Origin: Tolypothrix bouteillei VB521301
GTDB taxonomy: Bacteria > Cyanobacteriota > Cyanobacteriia > Cyanobacteriales > Nostocaceae
Assembly: GCF_000760695.4 (NCBI RefSeq)
Contig: NZ_JHEG04000001.1
Coordinates: 2,078,717-2,142,716, forward strand
Direction: 5' to 3'
Length of the DNA: 64,000 nt
This document shows, one piece after another, positions 26,243 through 35,853 of this stretch. A model generated the notes under the pieces. That model saw only the letters and a list, made by a program, of their open reading frames with translations, ran no database searches and had not been told where the DNA came from. The first letter of the stretch is position 1; each line of letters starts with the position of its first letter. Position numbers and translations under genes: made by a program.

Positions 26243-26791
26243 ATGCAAAAAACAAGTTTAATTGCTTCAGCGATCGCCACTACCGTACTTATATCTTTAG
26301 TTACCAGTATGACTGAAGAAAGTGCTCGAGCACAAAAAGCACAGCGACCTGTACCCCTGCTGAATGCCAGATGTGTTAACAGCGGGCTTGGCACTGCTCG
26401 CGAGCAAAATGTAGATGTTTCTATAGGACGAGCAGTTTATACAAGTCAATTTTATTTAGGACCCGGTTATCGCTCGGCTTCACTAACCTGCAACATCAAA
26501 CCACAAAACCGTCCTCAACCCGTGTTTCAGACTTTAAATTTAGGATTTGGAATGCGCGATAACAGCACAAATAATACAAGTGTTGACGTTAAAGTCTACC
26601 TAGACGGCAGACAAGCGGAGAACCGCACCGTCGCCCCAGGTCAATCGGCTACCTTAGCTGTTGATGTGAGCAATGTTTCCAATGTTGCTGTTGAAGCTGT
26701 TTGCTCCAGCCAAAGCCAATATTGCGATCGCGTTTACTTTTTTACGGCTGCTTTAGAGCGACCCACCGCACCTCAACCAGTGAAAAAATAA
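26243..26791 (+). CDS. small secreted protein, unknown function
   Basis: 182 residues from ATG 26243 (MQKTSLIASAIATTVLISLV...ARAQ), a clear cleavable signal peptide ending near residue 31. The mature part is beta-rich and has five or six cysteines (RCVNSG, LTCNIK, AVCSSQSQYCDR), suggesting disulfides. The stretch TLNLGFGMRDNSTNNTSVDVKVYLDG .. VDVSNVSNVAVEAVC resembles an NPCBM-type jelly-roll module, though only loosely. It lies 182 bp after the repeat protein and may be the last member of the exported cluster or a separate unit, because repeat element B intervenes. Confidence 0.7.
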   Translation: MQKTSLIASAIATTVLISLVTSMTEESARAQKAQRPVPLLNARCVNSGLGTAREQNVDVSIGRAVYTSQFYLGPGYRSASLTCNIKPQNRPQPVFQTLNLGFGMRDNSTNNTSVDVKVYLDGRQAENRTVAPGQSATLAVDVSNVSNVAVEAVCSSQSQYCDRVYFFTAALERPTAPQPVKK

Positions 26792-26792
26792 A

Positions 26793-27030
26793 ATTGCTAA
26801 TGGCTAATTGCTAATGGCTAATAGCTGATGGCTAATTGCTAATTGCGATCGCCATCCTAATTAAAAACACATAGGGGAGAGACATCCTCTTACGCAGGTT
26901 TTCCATGCGGGATCTGCTGCAAAAGTAGGAAAAGTAGCTTTGGGCATTGCCCACCATACAGGACTTCACATATAATTTTCAGTTTTCCATTAACCATCAG
27001 CCATTAGCCATTAGCCATTAACCATTAGCG
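26793..27030. repeat. inverted-arm heptamer repeat element C
   Basis: GCTAATG-type units (26793-26845) oppose CCATTAG-type units (26988-27030). The right arm reaches into the last codons and stop of the convergent kinase gene. The interior, about 140 bp, has no coding content. Confidence 0.65.
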
Positions 27031-28896
27031 CTCTCCATTCGATTCTTGAGGGTTGGTTTTAGCAGGTTCCTGTTTGTCTAAATTATCAGCAGCCTGTTTA
27101 AAGAGTGGCTCGATTTTATCTCGCCAATACTGGATATTGGGTAGTTTTTCTGGATCGTTTTTATACCCCAAAACTTTATCCCATTGTCCTTCGCCAATCG
27201 CTGTATCGATATCTTTAAATAAAGCTTCTGCTTTTGCCCAATCTTTCTGCCATTGAGCTACCATTTCTGTTGTCTCTTTGACAGCAGGAGCGTTAGAAGT
27301 CACAGATTTAAGTAATGCGATCGCTCCCTGCAAATCTCCCGATTCGTATTTCTTTCTTGCTTGTTCTAAAACTTTAGAATTTTCAGGAGATTTCCCCTGT
27401 AATTTGTCCAGTAAATCTTCTGAAGATGAAAGACTTGGCTTTACGGCTGGTTTTGATTTCGCCTTGGGTGCGGGGCGGACTGTAATCAAATCGTCATCAT
27501 CTTCTGTTTTTACTGCAATTCCCTTGTCGCGCAAGCAATCAACCCAAAGTTCGTTATTTTTAATAACATCGGAATCCGCCCAACCGGAGGTTTTAGGATC
27601 GAGTTTAACTTGTACCCAACCGCGCTTTGTTCGCAAACCTGTTACTTCAAAAGTACTATCTTCTGTAATAGTTTTTATAACGCTATCAGAAAGGTTACTG
27701 GGTTCAGAACGAATATTTGAATTTTCTTTAATAACAGCCAAGCAAATTTGTGATGATGCTGTTGTACTACTATTATCAGAAAAATTAGAGGCAACGTTTT
27801 GAACGTTTTTGACCACAGCTGGGGTAATCGCAGCCGCACCACCTGCTAAAAGAGCTAAGATTGTTAGCTGTAGTAAGTCCGGTCCGTTAGAATTTTTGGG
27901 TGTTGATTTAGGTGCTGCTTCTACTGGTGAACGAGCAACGCGATTCAATGGGGCTACAGCGATCGTTTTTTGTCTGGATTCAGGAGATGAATACTTGACG
28001 GCTTGGTAGCTTGTAGAATTGTTAACGTATTCTACAGGTGTTGAAGATGCTGGAGCAAACAAATGTAATGCTTGTAGGGCTTCTGATGCACTTTGGTAGC
28101 GATCTTTGAAATGATATCGCACCATCTTGCTTAAAACCGCTTCCAAATTGTTGCTGACGGGAACCAAATGCTGCCATAAGATTTCCCCCGTGTAGGTGTC
28201 TTCTTGTAACTCCATTGGCGCAACGCCTGTAAGTGCTTGAATGGCAATAATACCTAAGGAGTAAAGATCGCTGTTGGGGCGGGGTTTGCCCTGTCCTTGT
28301 TCTGTGGGCATATAACCGGGAGTTCCAATAGCTACTGTGGCAGACTGGTTTCCCGCGACGGTAAACAATTGTGTATGGGGGGAGTATCCAGAAGAGACGC
28401 GTAATTGCTTGACTGCCCCAAAATCCACTAAAACTAATTTGCCATCTGAAGAGCGCCGGATGATATTATCTGGTTTGATGTCACGGTGAATAACGCCTTG
28501 ACCGTGGACAAATTTTAAGATACCAAGAACTTCTTGTAGCATCGCGATAACTTGGCTCTCGCTCCAGCGACGGTTCGGCTGTAACTCATCGCTGAGTGGA
28601 TGTCCTTCAACAAATTCTTGTACTAAATAAAATTCTTGGTTTTCATCAAAATAAGCTAAAAGCCGGGGTATTTGGTTGTGATTGCCCAATTTTTCTAAAG
28701 TTTCGGCTTCGCTATGGAACAGCCGTCGGGCAGTGTCAAACACTTTGGAGTCAGAACTCGCAGGCTTTAAGTGCTTGACAACGCAGACGGGGTTGCCCGG
28801 TCGCTTGGTATCTTTAGCAATATATGTTTCACCAAAGCCTCCTGTAGCAAGGACTTTAATGACTTGGTAACGGTGATCTAGTAGCTTGCCTATCAT
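27025..28896 (-). CDS. serine/threonine protein kinase with SH3-like C-terminal sensor
   Basis: 623 residues. The Hanks-type kinase domain (about 1-270) has the glycine loop ATGGFGETY, VVKHLK (catalytic Lys), HRDIKPDNII, DFGAVK and GTPGYMPTEQ, so it should be active. A Ser/Pro linker and one hydrophobic helix (LLQLTILALLAGGAAAITPAVV, about 345-365) follow, then an extracytoplasmic SH3b-type domain (AVIKENSNIRSEPSNLSDSVIK..GWVQV..GWADSDVI). A helical C-terminal region (ARKKYESGDLQGAIALL) is TPR-like. The start is ATG 28896, with GGGGAG 5 bases upstream; a GTG at 28902 is too close to that site. It is a paralogue of the kinase at 49695-51443. Confidence 0.9.
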   Translation of the reverse strand: MIGKLLDHRYQVIKVLATGGFGETYIAKDTKRPGNPVCVVKHLKPASSDSKVFDTARRLFHSEAETLEKLGNHNQIPRLLAYFDENQEFYLVQEFVEGHPLSDELQPNRRWSESQVIAMLQEVLGILKFVHGQGVIHRDIKPDNIIRRSSDGKLVLVDFGAVKQLRVSSGYSPHTQLFTVAGNQSATVAIGTPGYMPTEQGQGKPRPNSDLYSLGIIAIQALTGVAPMELQEDTYTGEILWQHLVPVSNNLEAVLSKMVRYHFKDRYQSASEALQALHLFAPASSTPVEYVNNSTSYQAVKYSSPESRQKTIAVAPLNRVARSPVEAAPKSTPKNSNGPDLLQLTILALLAGGAAAITPAVVKNVQNVASNFSDNSSTTASSQICLAVIKENSNIRSEPSNLSDSVIKTITEDSTFEVTGLRTKRGWVQVKLDPKTSGWADSDVIKNNELWVDCLRDKGIAVKTEDDDDLITVRPAPKAKSKPAVKPSLSSSEDLLDKLQGKSPENSKVLEQARKKYESGDLQGAIALLKSVTSNAPAVKETTEMVAQWQKDWAKAEALFKDIDTAIGEGQWDKVLGYKNDPEKLPNIQYWRDKIEPLFKQAADNLDKQEPAKTNPQESNGER

Positions 28897-29059
28897 TTTC
28901 ACTCCCCAGTGTTCACACCCAATTTAAAAGAGCGTAATAAATATCTCCAAATATTCCTTGATAAAATCCGCTATCTTGGGAAAAGATTTGGATGTCAAAC
29001 GCAGTTTTTTAATAAATACACGTTGTTAATTTTTCTTTCAATAACCTTTGTAAATTCCA

Positions 29060-29545
29060 ATGCCACCTAAAATAAATGACTCAGTCGCATGGCAGCAGGC
29101 AGAAATCCTCATGCAACCAGCTTTTATTCGAGTAGTCGATAATATTCGCAAGCTGCTTGATGTATCTTCTTGGACAGGAACTTATCAAGATGTCTTGATT
29201 TGGCCGAATGGCACTACCGATGAGACTCAAGCTATAGTGACTAAGCTCCTGCAAGACCTGGAAGCTGCAACACCAGAGCAAGCCTTGGAAATCAGAGAAA
29301 CTCTCTCCGTTCTACCCATGCCCCATCCAGGATATCATTTGTGCCTGCAGCGTCAAGAGCAAAAAGTCAGTATTGATTTGTGGGAACTATGTTATCAAGT
29401 GTGTTTTCGTAACTACATACCCGGAAGTGAAAAAGTTGAGATAGATACCAGTCTAATCGATGAAATGGGTGATGTGGACTGGCAAATGTTAGAAACTAAG
29501 ACTAAGCAGGTTGTTGAAGCGGTGTTTGCAAATTTACCTCAGTAG
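29060..29545 (+). CDS. conserved hypothetical protein
   Basis: A 161-residue soluble protein (MPPKINDSVAWQQAEILMQPAFIRVVDNIRK...). No membrane segment, signal or catalytic motif is visible. It is rich in Trp and acidic residues, with an all-helical first half, LSVLPMPHPGYHLCLQRQ in the middle and an acidic C-terminus (IDTSLIDEMGDVDWQMLETK). It looks like a well-formed cyanobacterial protein of unknown function. It starts 163 bp from the divergent kinase gene and is convergent with the NRPS gene, with a strong hairpin between them. Confidence 0.7.
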   Translation: MPPKINDSVAWQQAEILMQPAFIRVVDNIRKLLDVSSWTGTYQDVLIWPNGTTDETQAIVTKLLQDLEAATPEQALEIRETLSVLPMPHPGYHLCLQRQEQKVSIDLWELCYQVCFRNYIPGSEKVEIDTSLIDEMGDVDWQMLETKTKQVVEAVFANLPQ

Positions 29546-29612
29546 ACTGGGGACTTGGAACTTCTTGTTCCCGACCTGGGGAGCCGTCTTCAGAGGCTCC
29601 GCTTTCCTTACA

Positions 29613-29649
29613 ACTAAAGTAGGGTTGGCAATGCCAACCCTACTTTAGT
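29613..29649. terminator. perfect 18-bp hairpin between convergent genes
   Basis: ACTAAAGTAGGGTTGGCA (29613-29630) and its exact complement (29632-29649) share a single-base loop. It lies 68 bp after the upstream stop and 26 bp before the NRPS stop, so it can end transcription from both sides. Confidence 0.75.
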
Positions 29650-29674
29650 CTCTAGTTGCCAAAATCTTTAAGAA

Positions 29675-32600
29675 TTATGAATTTTCCAAACAGTTTTTTA
29701 ATTTCTCGACTAGTTCCCCAACATGAGGTTCTTCCAACAAGGTATAGTGAGAACCAGGGATCTGCTGGATATCTATTCCTCCCTGTACCAACTCACCCCA
29801 CCCAAACAACGGGTCGTACTGCATACCTGTAGCTTCGTCTCGGTGCTTATCAGAAGTCCGCAAGAGAGTCATGCAACCGGGATAAGTTTGGAAAGTGTAT
29901 TGATTGAGGGCTTTAGAGTTGGCATCCATGATCTCTAAATGTTTGTCCTCTTTGGGGGAAGGCTCGGGAATACCCATCAACTTTTTATACTTGTACTGGA
30001 TGTGAAACCCAATCCAATCGCGCCAACCGACAAGCTTGTGCTGTAGGTAAACCATTCCTTCTTGAGAGAAATTCTCTAGATGCTCGAGAACTCGATAACG
30101 GAAAGATAATCGGCGCTCGGAACCCGGACGAATAGTATCAAGCATGGCAAGAATTGCTACTTTTTCACCTTGCTTGTGGAGTTGCTGGGCCATCTCAAAA
30201 GCGACAACACCTCCAAATGAATATCCTCCCAAGTAATAAGGTCCTTTGGGCTGTATCATCTGAATTTCTTTAATATAGTGGGCTGCCATCTCTTCAATTT
30301 GAGTGTAAAGAGCTTGTTTTCCATCTAGCCCTTGTGGTTGCAACCCATAAACGGGTCGGTCCTTTCCCAAATGCATAGCTAAGGTTCGATAACACAGAAC
30401 TTCTCCGCCAAGAGGATGGGCTAAGAACAAAGGAGCCTTGGAACCGTAGGGTTGTATTTTGACTAAGGAGGACCAAGATGTGTCTGTTTCGTTTTCTGAA
30501 GTAGCACCTGCTTGTTCTTCTGAAAAACGAAGCATCGTAGCAAGAGCTTCCACAGTTCCCGATTGAAAGAGAGTGGCTAAAGGAAGTTTTTTGCCAAATT
30601 TTTGTTCTATCTGAGCAAATAACTGGACTGCGAGTAAGGAATGTCCTCCCAAGTCAAAGAAATTATCTCGAATACCAATCGGTTGGCGGTGTAAAACTTC
30701 TTCCCAAATTTGTGCGATTTGTTGTTCTAACTTATCTCGTGGAGCAACAAAGTTTGCTTCTAAATCAAGTTTTGAGAAATCATGTGCTGGAAGAGCAGCG
30801 CGATTGACTTTTCCACTAGGAGTAAGAGGTAGTGCTTCAAGTAACACAAAAGCTGAAGGTACCATGTACTCAGGTAACTTTTCTTTTAAGAAGCTACGCA
30901 AGTCACTTGTGACAACTTCGAGTTCTTTATTGGGTACAACGTAAGCTACCAAACGTTTATCGCCGAGAGCATCAACGCATGCAACAACTGCTGTCTGTAC
31001 TACGGTGGGATGTTGGTTTAAAACAGCCTCTACCTCACCTAATTCTATCCTAAAGCCCCGTATTTTTACTTGGTAATCTCTGCGTCCAATAAATTCAATA
31101 TTACCATCAGGTAAATGACGCGCTAAATCCCCTGTTTTGTACAGACGCGCCCCTTCTTTTTGACTAAAGGGGTCGGGGATAAATTTTTCCTCTGTAAGGT
31201 CCGGTCGGTTGAGATAGCCTCGCGCCAAACCCAAGCCACCGATGTGCAGTTCTCCAGGGACACCAATGGGAACAGGTTGCATGTGTTCGTCTAGCAAATA
31301 AATTTGTGTATTGGCAATCGGACGCCCAAGGGGAACAATTTTGACGCGATTGTTTTGTTGCGATGGAATGGGATATGTTGCAACAATTCCACAGGTTTCC
31401 GTTTGACCAAACATATTAATTAATCGTGCGCCATGCTGGAAACCAAGCTTCCACTGTGCGGGAACATCAGAGAGTAGCGGTTCGCTTGCAGACACGATCA
31501 GGCGTAATTTGTTGTCCAGTAGAAATTCTCGTTTCTCAGGGTCGAGGTGAGTTAATGCGTGAATGCAGTTGCGCCAGTAAGAGGGGACGATATCGATCGC
31601 CGTGACATTGTGTTGTTTAATAGCCTCAAAAAGCGCTCTTGGGTCTTTCCTCTGTTCCGAAGTAGCAATTTTGACAGTTGCGCCTTGAGCTAAAGGTACC
31701 ATTAACTGTCTGACAGACGAAGAAAACGCAATCGATGCCGTGTGGAGATAGATATCTTCAGGTGCAATCCCGAGTGCTCTTGCCATTGCTTGTGCGTAAT
31801 GACACAAATTTGCGTGTGTTACTTGAACACCCTTTGGTTTTCCGGTTGAGCCAGAAGTATAAATAACGTAGGCTAAGTTTGCAGGTGTTGCTGTTTGGTT
31901 TAAATTTTCTTCCGATTGTTGGGCAATGAATCGGCAATCTGTATCCAAACAAACTACTTTTTCTGTAAAATCGCAGATCTCTGTTTTTAGACTTTCCTGA
32001 GTCAACAATACTAGAGGCTGAGAATTTTCCAGCATGAAAGCCAAACGCTCTTTAGGATACGTTGGGTCTAAAGGTACATACGCCCCACCGGCTTTGAGAA
32101 TTCCCAACAGTCCCACGACCATTTCTAGAGAACGTTCCAAATAAATGCCAACGAGTACCTCAGGTCCGACACCCAACGCCTTTAAATAGCGTGCTAACTG
32201 GTTTGCTCGATGATTTAATTGCCGATAGGTCAGTTGCTCGTTTTCAAACATCAGAGCGATCGCATTCGGATTTTGCTCTACTCTTTGTTCAAACAACTCG
32301 TGTATGCACTGTTCTTGAGAATAGTCTGCTTGATTGTTATTCCATTCAACAAGCAATTGATGGCGCTCGGTTGCTGTTAGCAGTGGCAATTCGCTTAAAG
32401 GCTGCTCTGGATTGGCAACAATTCCCTCTAGCAGCGTTTGGAAATGCCCGCTCATACGTTGAATTGTAGGAGCATCAAACAGATCGGTGTTGTATTCCCA
32501 AAATCCTCGCAATCCCTGTTCTGTTTCAGCAATGGAGAGATTTAAATCAAATTTAGAAGCTATGTTTTCCCAATCGAAAGGAGTTGAGGCGATCTCCGGT

Positions 32601-33814
32601 AAATCCAATGTTTGCTTCGATGTGTTTTGTAAAACAAACATCACCTGGAACAGGGGATGATAGGAGAGCGATCTCTCTGGTTGAAGTTCATCTATAAGTT
32701 TATCAATAGGCAACTCTTGATTAGTATAAGCAGACATTGCCACCGAACGCACCCTTTGCAACAGTTCTCGAAAACTGGGGTTACCCGACATATCAGTGCG
32801 TAGCACCAGAGTATTGGCAAAAAATCCGATTGAATTCTCTATTTCTGGTAAATTTCGACCCGCTACTGGAGAACCAACTAAAATGTCTGTTTGTTTGGTA
32901 TAGCGATAAAGCAAAGTCTGAAATACCGCTAGCAATGTCATGAAAAGCGTTACACCCTCTCTTTGTGAGAGTTTAGCAAGTGCTTGCAATAATTTCTCGG
33001 GAAGTATAAAACTTTCTCTTGCACCTTGATATGTTTGGACAGGTGGTCGAGGTCTATCTGCAGGTAATTCCAGTACGGGAACTGCACCTGCTAACTGCTG
33101 TTTCCAATATTTCAATTGCTTTTCTAGTACTTCATCGGAAAGCCATTGTCGTTGCCAAACTGCAAAATCAATATAATGAATGGCTGGGTCTGACAAAGGA
33201 CTGGGCTTTTTATTTACGAAGGCTTTGTAGAGTTTTGCCAACTGCTCTAAAAGAACACTCATTGACCAATCATCAGCAGCTATCTGATGCATGACGAGTA
33301 GCAGAATATGTTCTTGTGGCGAGCGTTGTATCAAACAGGCGCGTAACATCAAATCTGATGTCAAGTTGAAGGGACGGTGCGCCTCCTTGTGTAGCAACTT
33401 TTGTACAAAGCTGGTATCGTTTTCTTCTAAAGCGTTCTTCAAATCTATAACTTTTAGTTCCACTGAACGAGGTTCAGTAACAACCTGTAAGGGATTGCCA
33501 TTTTGTATTATGAATTTAGTTCGTAAAGCTTCATGATGAACTACAACTGTATCTAAAGCCTGTTGCAGTACCGATACATTTAGGTTCCCACGCAATTGGA
33601 AAGCTTTTACAACGTGATATACAGAATGATTTTGCTCCAACTGGCTTAAAAACCACAGCCGTTGCTGGGCAAAAGAGAGAGGTGCTAATTCTTGCTCGGT
33701 TTTTCTAACATTATTCAGTTTTTGGTCAAAATTTGCATTATTTTGAAACTCTAGCTTGGTTTGTGTCTTTTTGGCTGGTGAAAGAGCGGTGATATTTTGG
33801 TTGATATCTTTCAT
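29675..33814 (-). CDS. single-module nonribosomal peptide synthetase (C-A-PCP-TE) with unusual active sites
   Basis: 1379 residues. The condensation domain (about 45-480) opens with LSFAQQRLWFLSQLE, but its HHxxxDG motif reads HQIAADD: the catalytic second His is Gln and the Gly is Asp. The adenylation domain (about 490-1010) has YTSGSTGKPKG, NMFGQTE (usually YGPTE), GELHIGG, YKTGD and PSGKVNR. At the substrate pocket FSSSVRQ replaces the usual FDxSVWE, so Asp235, which binds the alpha-amino group, is Ser. The carrier domain has DNFFDLGGHSLL (about 1053-1064). The type I thioesterase (about 1125-1379) has GYSFGG and GSHYTLLE. GAGGGT precedes the ATG. No partner NRPS or PKS is nearby. The substrate may not be a normal alpha-amino acid. 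Confidence 0.9.
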   Translation of the reverse strand: MKDINQNITALSPAKKTQTKLEFQNNANFDQKLNNVRKTEQELAPLSFAQQRLWFLSQLEQNHSVYHVVKAFQLRGNLNVSVLQQALDTVVVHHEALRTKFIIQNGNPLQVVTEPRSVELKVIDLKNALEENDTSFVQKLLHKEAHRPFNLTSDLMLRACLIQRSPQEHILLLVMHQIAADDWSMSVLLEQLAKLYKAFVNKKPSPLSDPAIHYIDFAVWQRQWLSDEVLEKQLKYWKQQLAGAVPVLELPADRPRPPVQTYQGARESFILPEKLLQALAKLSQREGVTLFMTLLAVFQTLLYRYTKQTDILVGSPVAGRNLPEIENSIGFFANTLVLRTDMSGNPSFRELLQRVRSVAMSAYTNQELPIDKLIDELQPERSLSYHPLFQVMFVLQNTSKQTLDLPEIASTPFDWENIASKFDLNLSIAETEQGLRGFWEYNTDLFDAPTIQRMSGHFQTLLEGIVANPEQPLSELPLLTATERHQLLVEWNNNQADYSQEQCIHELFEQRVEQNPNAIALMFENEQLTYRQLNHRANQLARYLKALGVGPEVLVGIYLERSLEMVVGLLGILKAGGAYVPLDPTYPKERLAFMLENSQPLVLLTQESLKTEICDFTEKVVCLDTDCRFIAQQSEENLNQTATPANLAYVIYTSGSTGKPKGVQVTHANLCHYAQAMARALGIAPEDIYLHTASIAFSSSVRQLMVPLAQGATVKIATSEQRKDPRALFEAIKQHNVTAIDIVPSYWRNCIHALTHLDPEKREFLLDNKLRLIVSASEPLLSDVPAQWKLGFQHGARLINMFGQTETCGIVATYPIPSQQNNRVKIVPLGRPIANTQIYLLDEHMQPVPIGVPGELHIGGLGLARGYLNRPDLTEEKFIPDPFSQKEGARLYKTGDLARHLPDGNIEFIGRRDYQVKIRGFRIELGEVEAVLNQHPTVVQTAVVACVDALGDKRLVAYVVPNKELEVVTSDLRSFLKEKLPEYMVPSAFVLLEALPLTPSGKVNRAALPAHDFSKLDLEANFVAPRDKLEQQIAQIWEEVLHRQPIGIRDNFFDLGGHSLLAVQLFAQIEQKFGKKLPLATLFQSGTVEALATMLRFSEEQAGATSENETDTSWSSLVKIQPYGSKAPLFLAHPLGGEVLCYRTLAMHLGKDRPVYGLQPQGLDGKQALYTQIEEMAAHYIKEIQMIQPKGPYYLGGYSFGGVVAFEMAQQLHKQGEKVAILAMLDTIRPGSERRLSFRYRVLEHLENFSQEGMVYLQHKLVGWRDWIGFHIQYKYKKLMGIPEPSPKEDKHLEIMDANSKALNQYTFQTYPGCMTLLRTSDKHRDEATGMQYDPLFGWGELVQGGIDIQQIPGSHYTLLEEPHVGELVEKLKNCLENS

Positions 33815-34829
33815 TATTTACCCTCTATATTCTCAGCTTAACTTCAGGCTAATAGATCTTCAAAGACGATTTAGACAAGACATTTATCAGTGCAAAGTAG
33901 CACCTAGATAAATGACAATTTGAGTCAAAAAATATTCTCTCCAAAAATTTTTTGGAAATTGGGAACACTAAGTTTTCGACTAATGTTGCATCATGTATGT
34001 TCCTCTTTGAATTTAGAAAACTAATTTATTCTTTTAAAATAAATTATGTGAAGACTTGCTGATTTCTTATCTTATTATGTAGCTTAAAAAGTTACAATCT
34101 TATGACTGTTTTGTTATCCAATTATTTTTTATAATCTAAATACTCCTTAAGATAGTTAACATAAAACATTCTTGCATTATTCCCAAACCAAGGTAGAATA
34201 AGCCACTTCCAACTTTAAGTTATAAGTTTTTATCGCAACAAAATAACTCACCGCAAGTTATGTCTTGGATGTTGCTTACGCAGTATTATGATGACCCAAT
34301 GTATGAAATCTTTGCTCATTATAGTATTTTCCACAAATAATTTATAATTTTTTTACTAAATATGATTAAGAATTTTCTTAGAATTCAGATTCAAGCTGAT
34401 AGCAATTGATGCTGTCATTTTTGCTCGATAGCGGGCATTACCAGTGACATCCATCTATTGGTAGATACCGTCCTATCTATATATAACTTTTTTTGAATGA
34501 TTGAGAATTGTTATAAAAAATCTCGCTCGTATTCTCTTGTTATCAATTGGCAGTTTAGCGACTTAATAAGTTTGCAATTGACTGTGCTAGCCAGTGGCGA
34601 TCGAATTTCTTCAAAGCGAACCATTCACGCTGTCTAGCGTCTAGCTGAAGGGCGCGATCGCAAACCATAACATAAGTAGTCGTGCAAAATGAATGGCTTG
34701 CCAAAATATATAAATAATACGTAAGTACTGATTTGCTTGCCGAGCATTCAATCGACTATTGAACTGGAAAACCCAGATCTGATAAGATCTTCATGGCAAA
34801 ATCATGACAAAGCGGAACTCTTCATCACT
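33815..34829. other. 1.0-kb AT-rich gene-free region upstream of the NRPS
   Basis: Divergent spacer between the NRPS and the YgfZ-like gene, without a credible coding region. It is clearly more AT-rich than its neighbours from 33880 to 34540. The length and composition suggest a regulated promoter region for the NRPS, but no operator could be named. HIP1-like GCGATCG motifs lie near 34598 and 34653. Confidence 0.45.
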
Positions 34830-35837
34830 ATGGCTACATCTGCAATTGACGTCAATGATGCAGCAGCTATCAAAGCAGTGCAAGAAGGGCTTGCAGTGTG
34901 CGATCGCACCTCGTGGGGACGTATAAAAATCTCTGATGATGACCGCCTTCGCTTTTTGCACAATCAAAGCACTAATAACATTCAACAGTTGAAACCAGGA
35001 CAAGGCTGCGACACAGTTTTTGTCAATTCTACCGCTCGCACCCTCGATTTAGTAACAGTGTATATTCAAGAGGATGCAGTATTATTACTAGTTTCCCCAA
35101 ATCGCCGCGAATTTTTGATGCAATGGTTGGATCGCTACATCTTCTTTGCTGATAAGGTGCAATTAACAGATGTGACTGATGAAACCGCTAGCTTGAGTGT
35201 CTTTGGACCAAAAAGTGACGCTGCGATGGAAAAGCTAGGGGCTGGGGCGATTGTTGGTCAACCTTACGGAACCCATATACTCATTTCCATTGCCGATAGA
35301 GAAGACAAAAGTCTTGTAGTTGCTGTTGGAAGTGGTTTGGCTTCTCCTGGATATACTTTGATTTTACCAATTGCTGACAAAGAGAAGGTCTGGAACCAAC
35401 TTGTTGAAAATGGAGCGGTAACGTTAAGCGATCGCGCTTGGAATATGTTGCGGATATTACAAGGACGCCCAGCCCCAGACCAAGAACTTACTGAAGATTA
35501 CAACCCCCTAGAGGTAGGATTGTGGCAGACTATTTCTTTTGACAAAGGTTGTTACATAGGACAAGAAACAATCGCCCGCTTAAACACTTACAAAGGCGTC
35601 AAACAGCATCTTTGGGGTATACGTCTCACCGCCCCGGCTGAATTAGGAAGTCCGATTACCATTGGAAATGAAAAAGTTGGTAAGCTAACAAGTTACACGG
35701 AAACTCTTGACGGTCATTTTGGGCTGGGCTACATTCGCACCAAGGCTGGTGGTGCGGGTTTAAAAGTTTCTGTGGGAAATGTCGAGGGTGAAATAGTTGA
35801 AGTACCTTTTGTTTCTCAGGAATATCCACAGGTATAA
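34830..35837 (+). CDS. YgfZ/GcvT-family folate-binding protein
   Basis: A 335-residue tetrahydrofolate-binding protein related to the glycine-cleavage T protein and to YgfZ/IBA57, which assist maturation or repair of certain Fe-S proteins. The diagnostic motif KGCYIGQE is present near residue 236 (FDKGCYIGQETIARLNTYKG). Other family parts are VCDRTSWGRIKISDDDRLRFLHNQSTN and a C-terminal barrel (GLGYIRTKA). I chose ATG 34830; the frame extends to a TTG at 34737, but the first 31 residues do not look like family sequence. Divergent from the NRPS, convergent with the amine oxidase 16 bp away. Confidence 0.88.
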   Translation: MATSAIDVNDAAAIKAVQEGLAVCDRTSWGRIKISDDDRLRFLHNQSTNNIQQLKPGQGCDTVFVNSTARTLDLVTVYIQEDAVLLLVSPNRREFLMQWLDRYIFFADKVQLTDVTDETASLSVFGPKSDAAMEKLGAGAIVGQPYGTHILISIADREDKSLVVAVGSGLASPGYTLILPIADKEKVWNQLVENGAVTLSDRAWNMLRILQGRPAPDQELTEDYNPLEVGLWQTISFDKGCYIGQETIARLNTYKGVKQHLWGIRLTAPAELGSPITIGNEKVGKLTSYTETLDGHFGLGYIRTKAGGAGLKVSVGNVEGEIVEVPFVSQEYPQV

Positions 35838-35853
35838 GGTTTGCTTTCCACTT

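Noticed and set aside
27278..27802. 174-codon frame antisense to the kinase
   Set aside because: The kinase frame has intact domains; the antisense frame has none.
34737..34829. Longer start for the YgfZ-like gene (TTG)
   Set aside because: The first 31 residues do not match the family; ATG 34830 is preferred.
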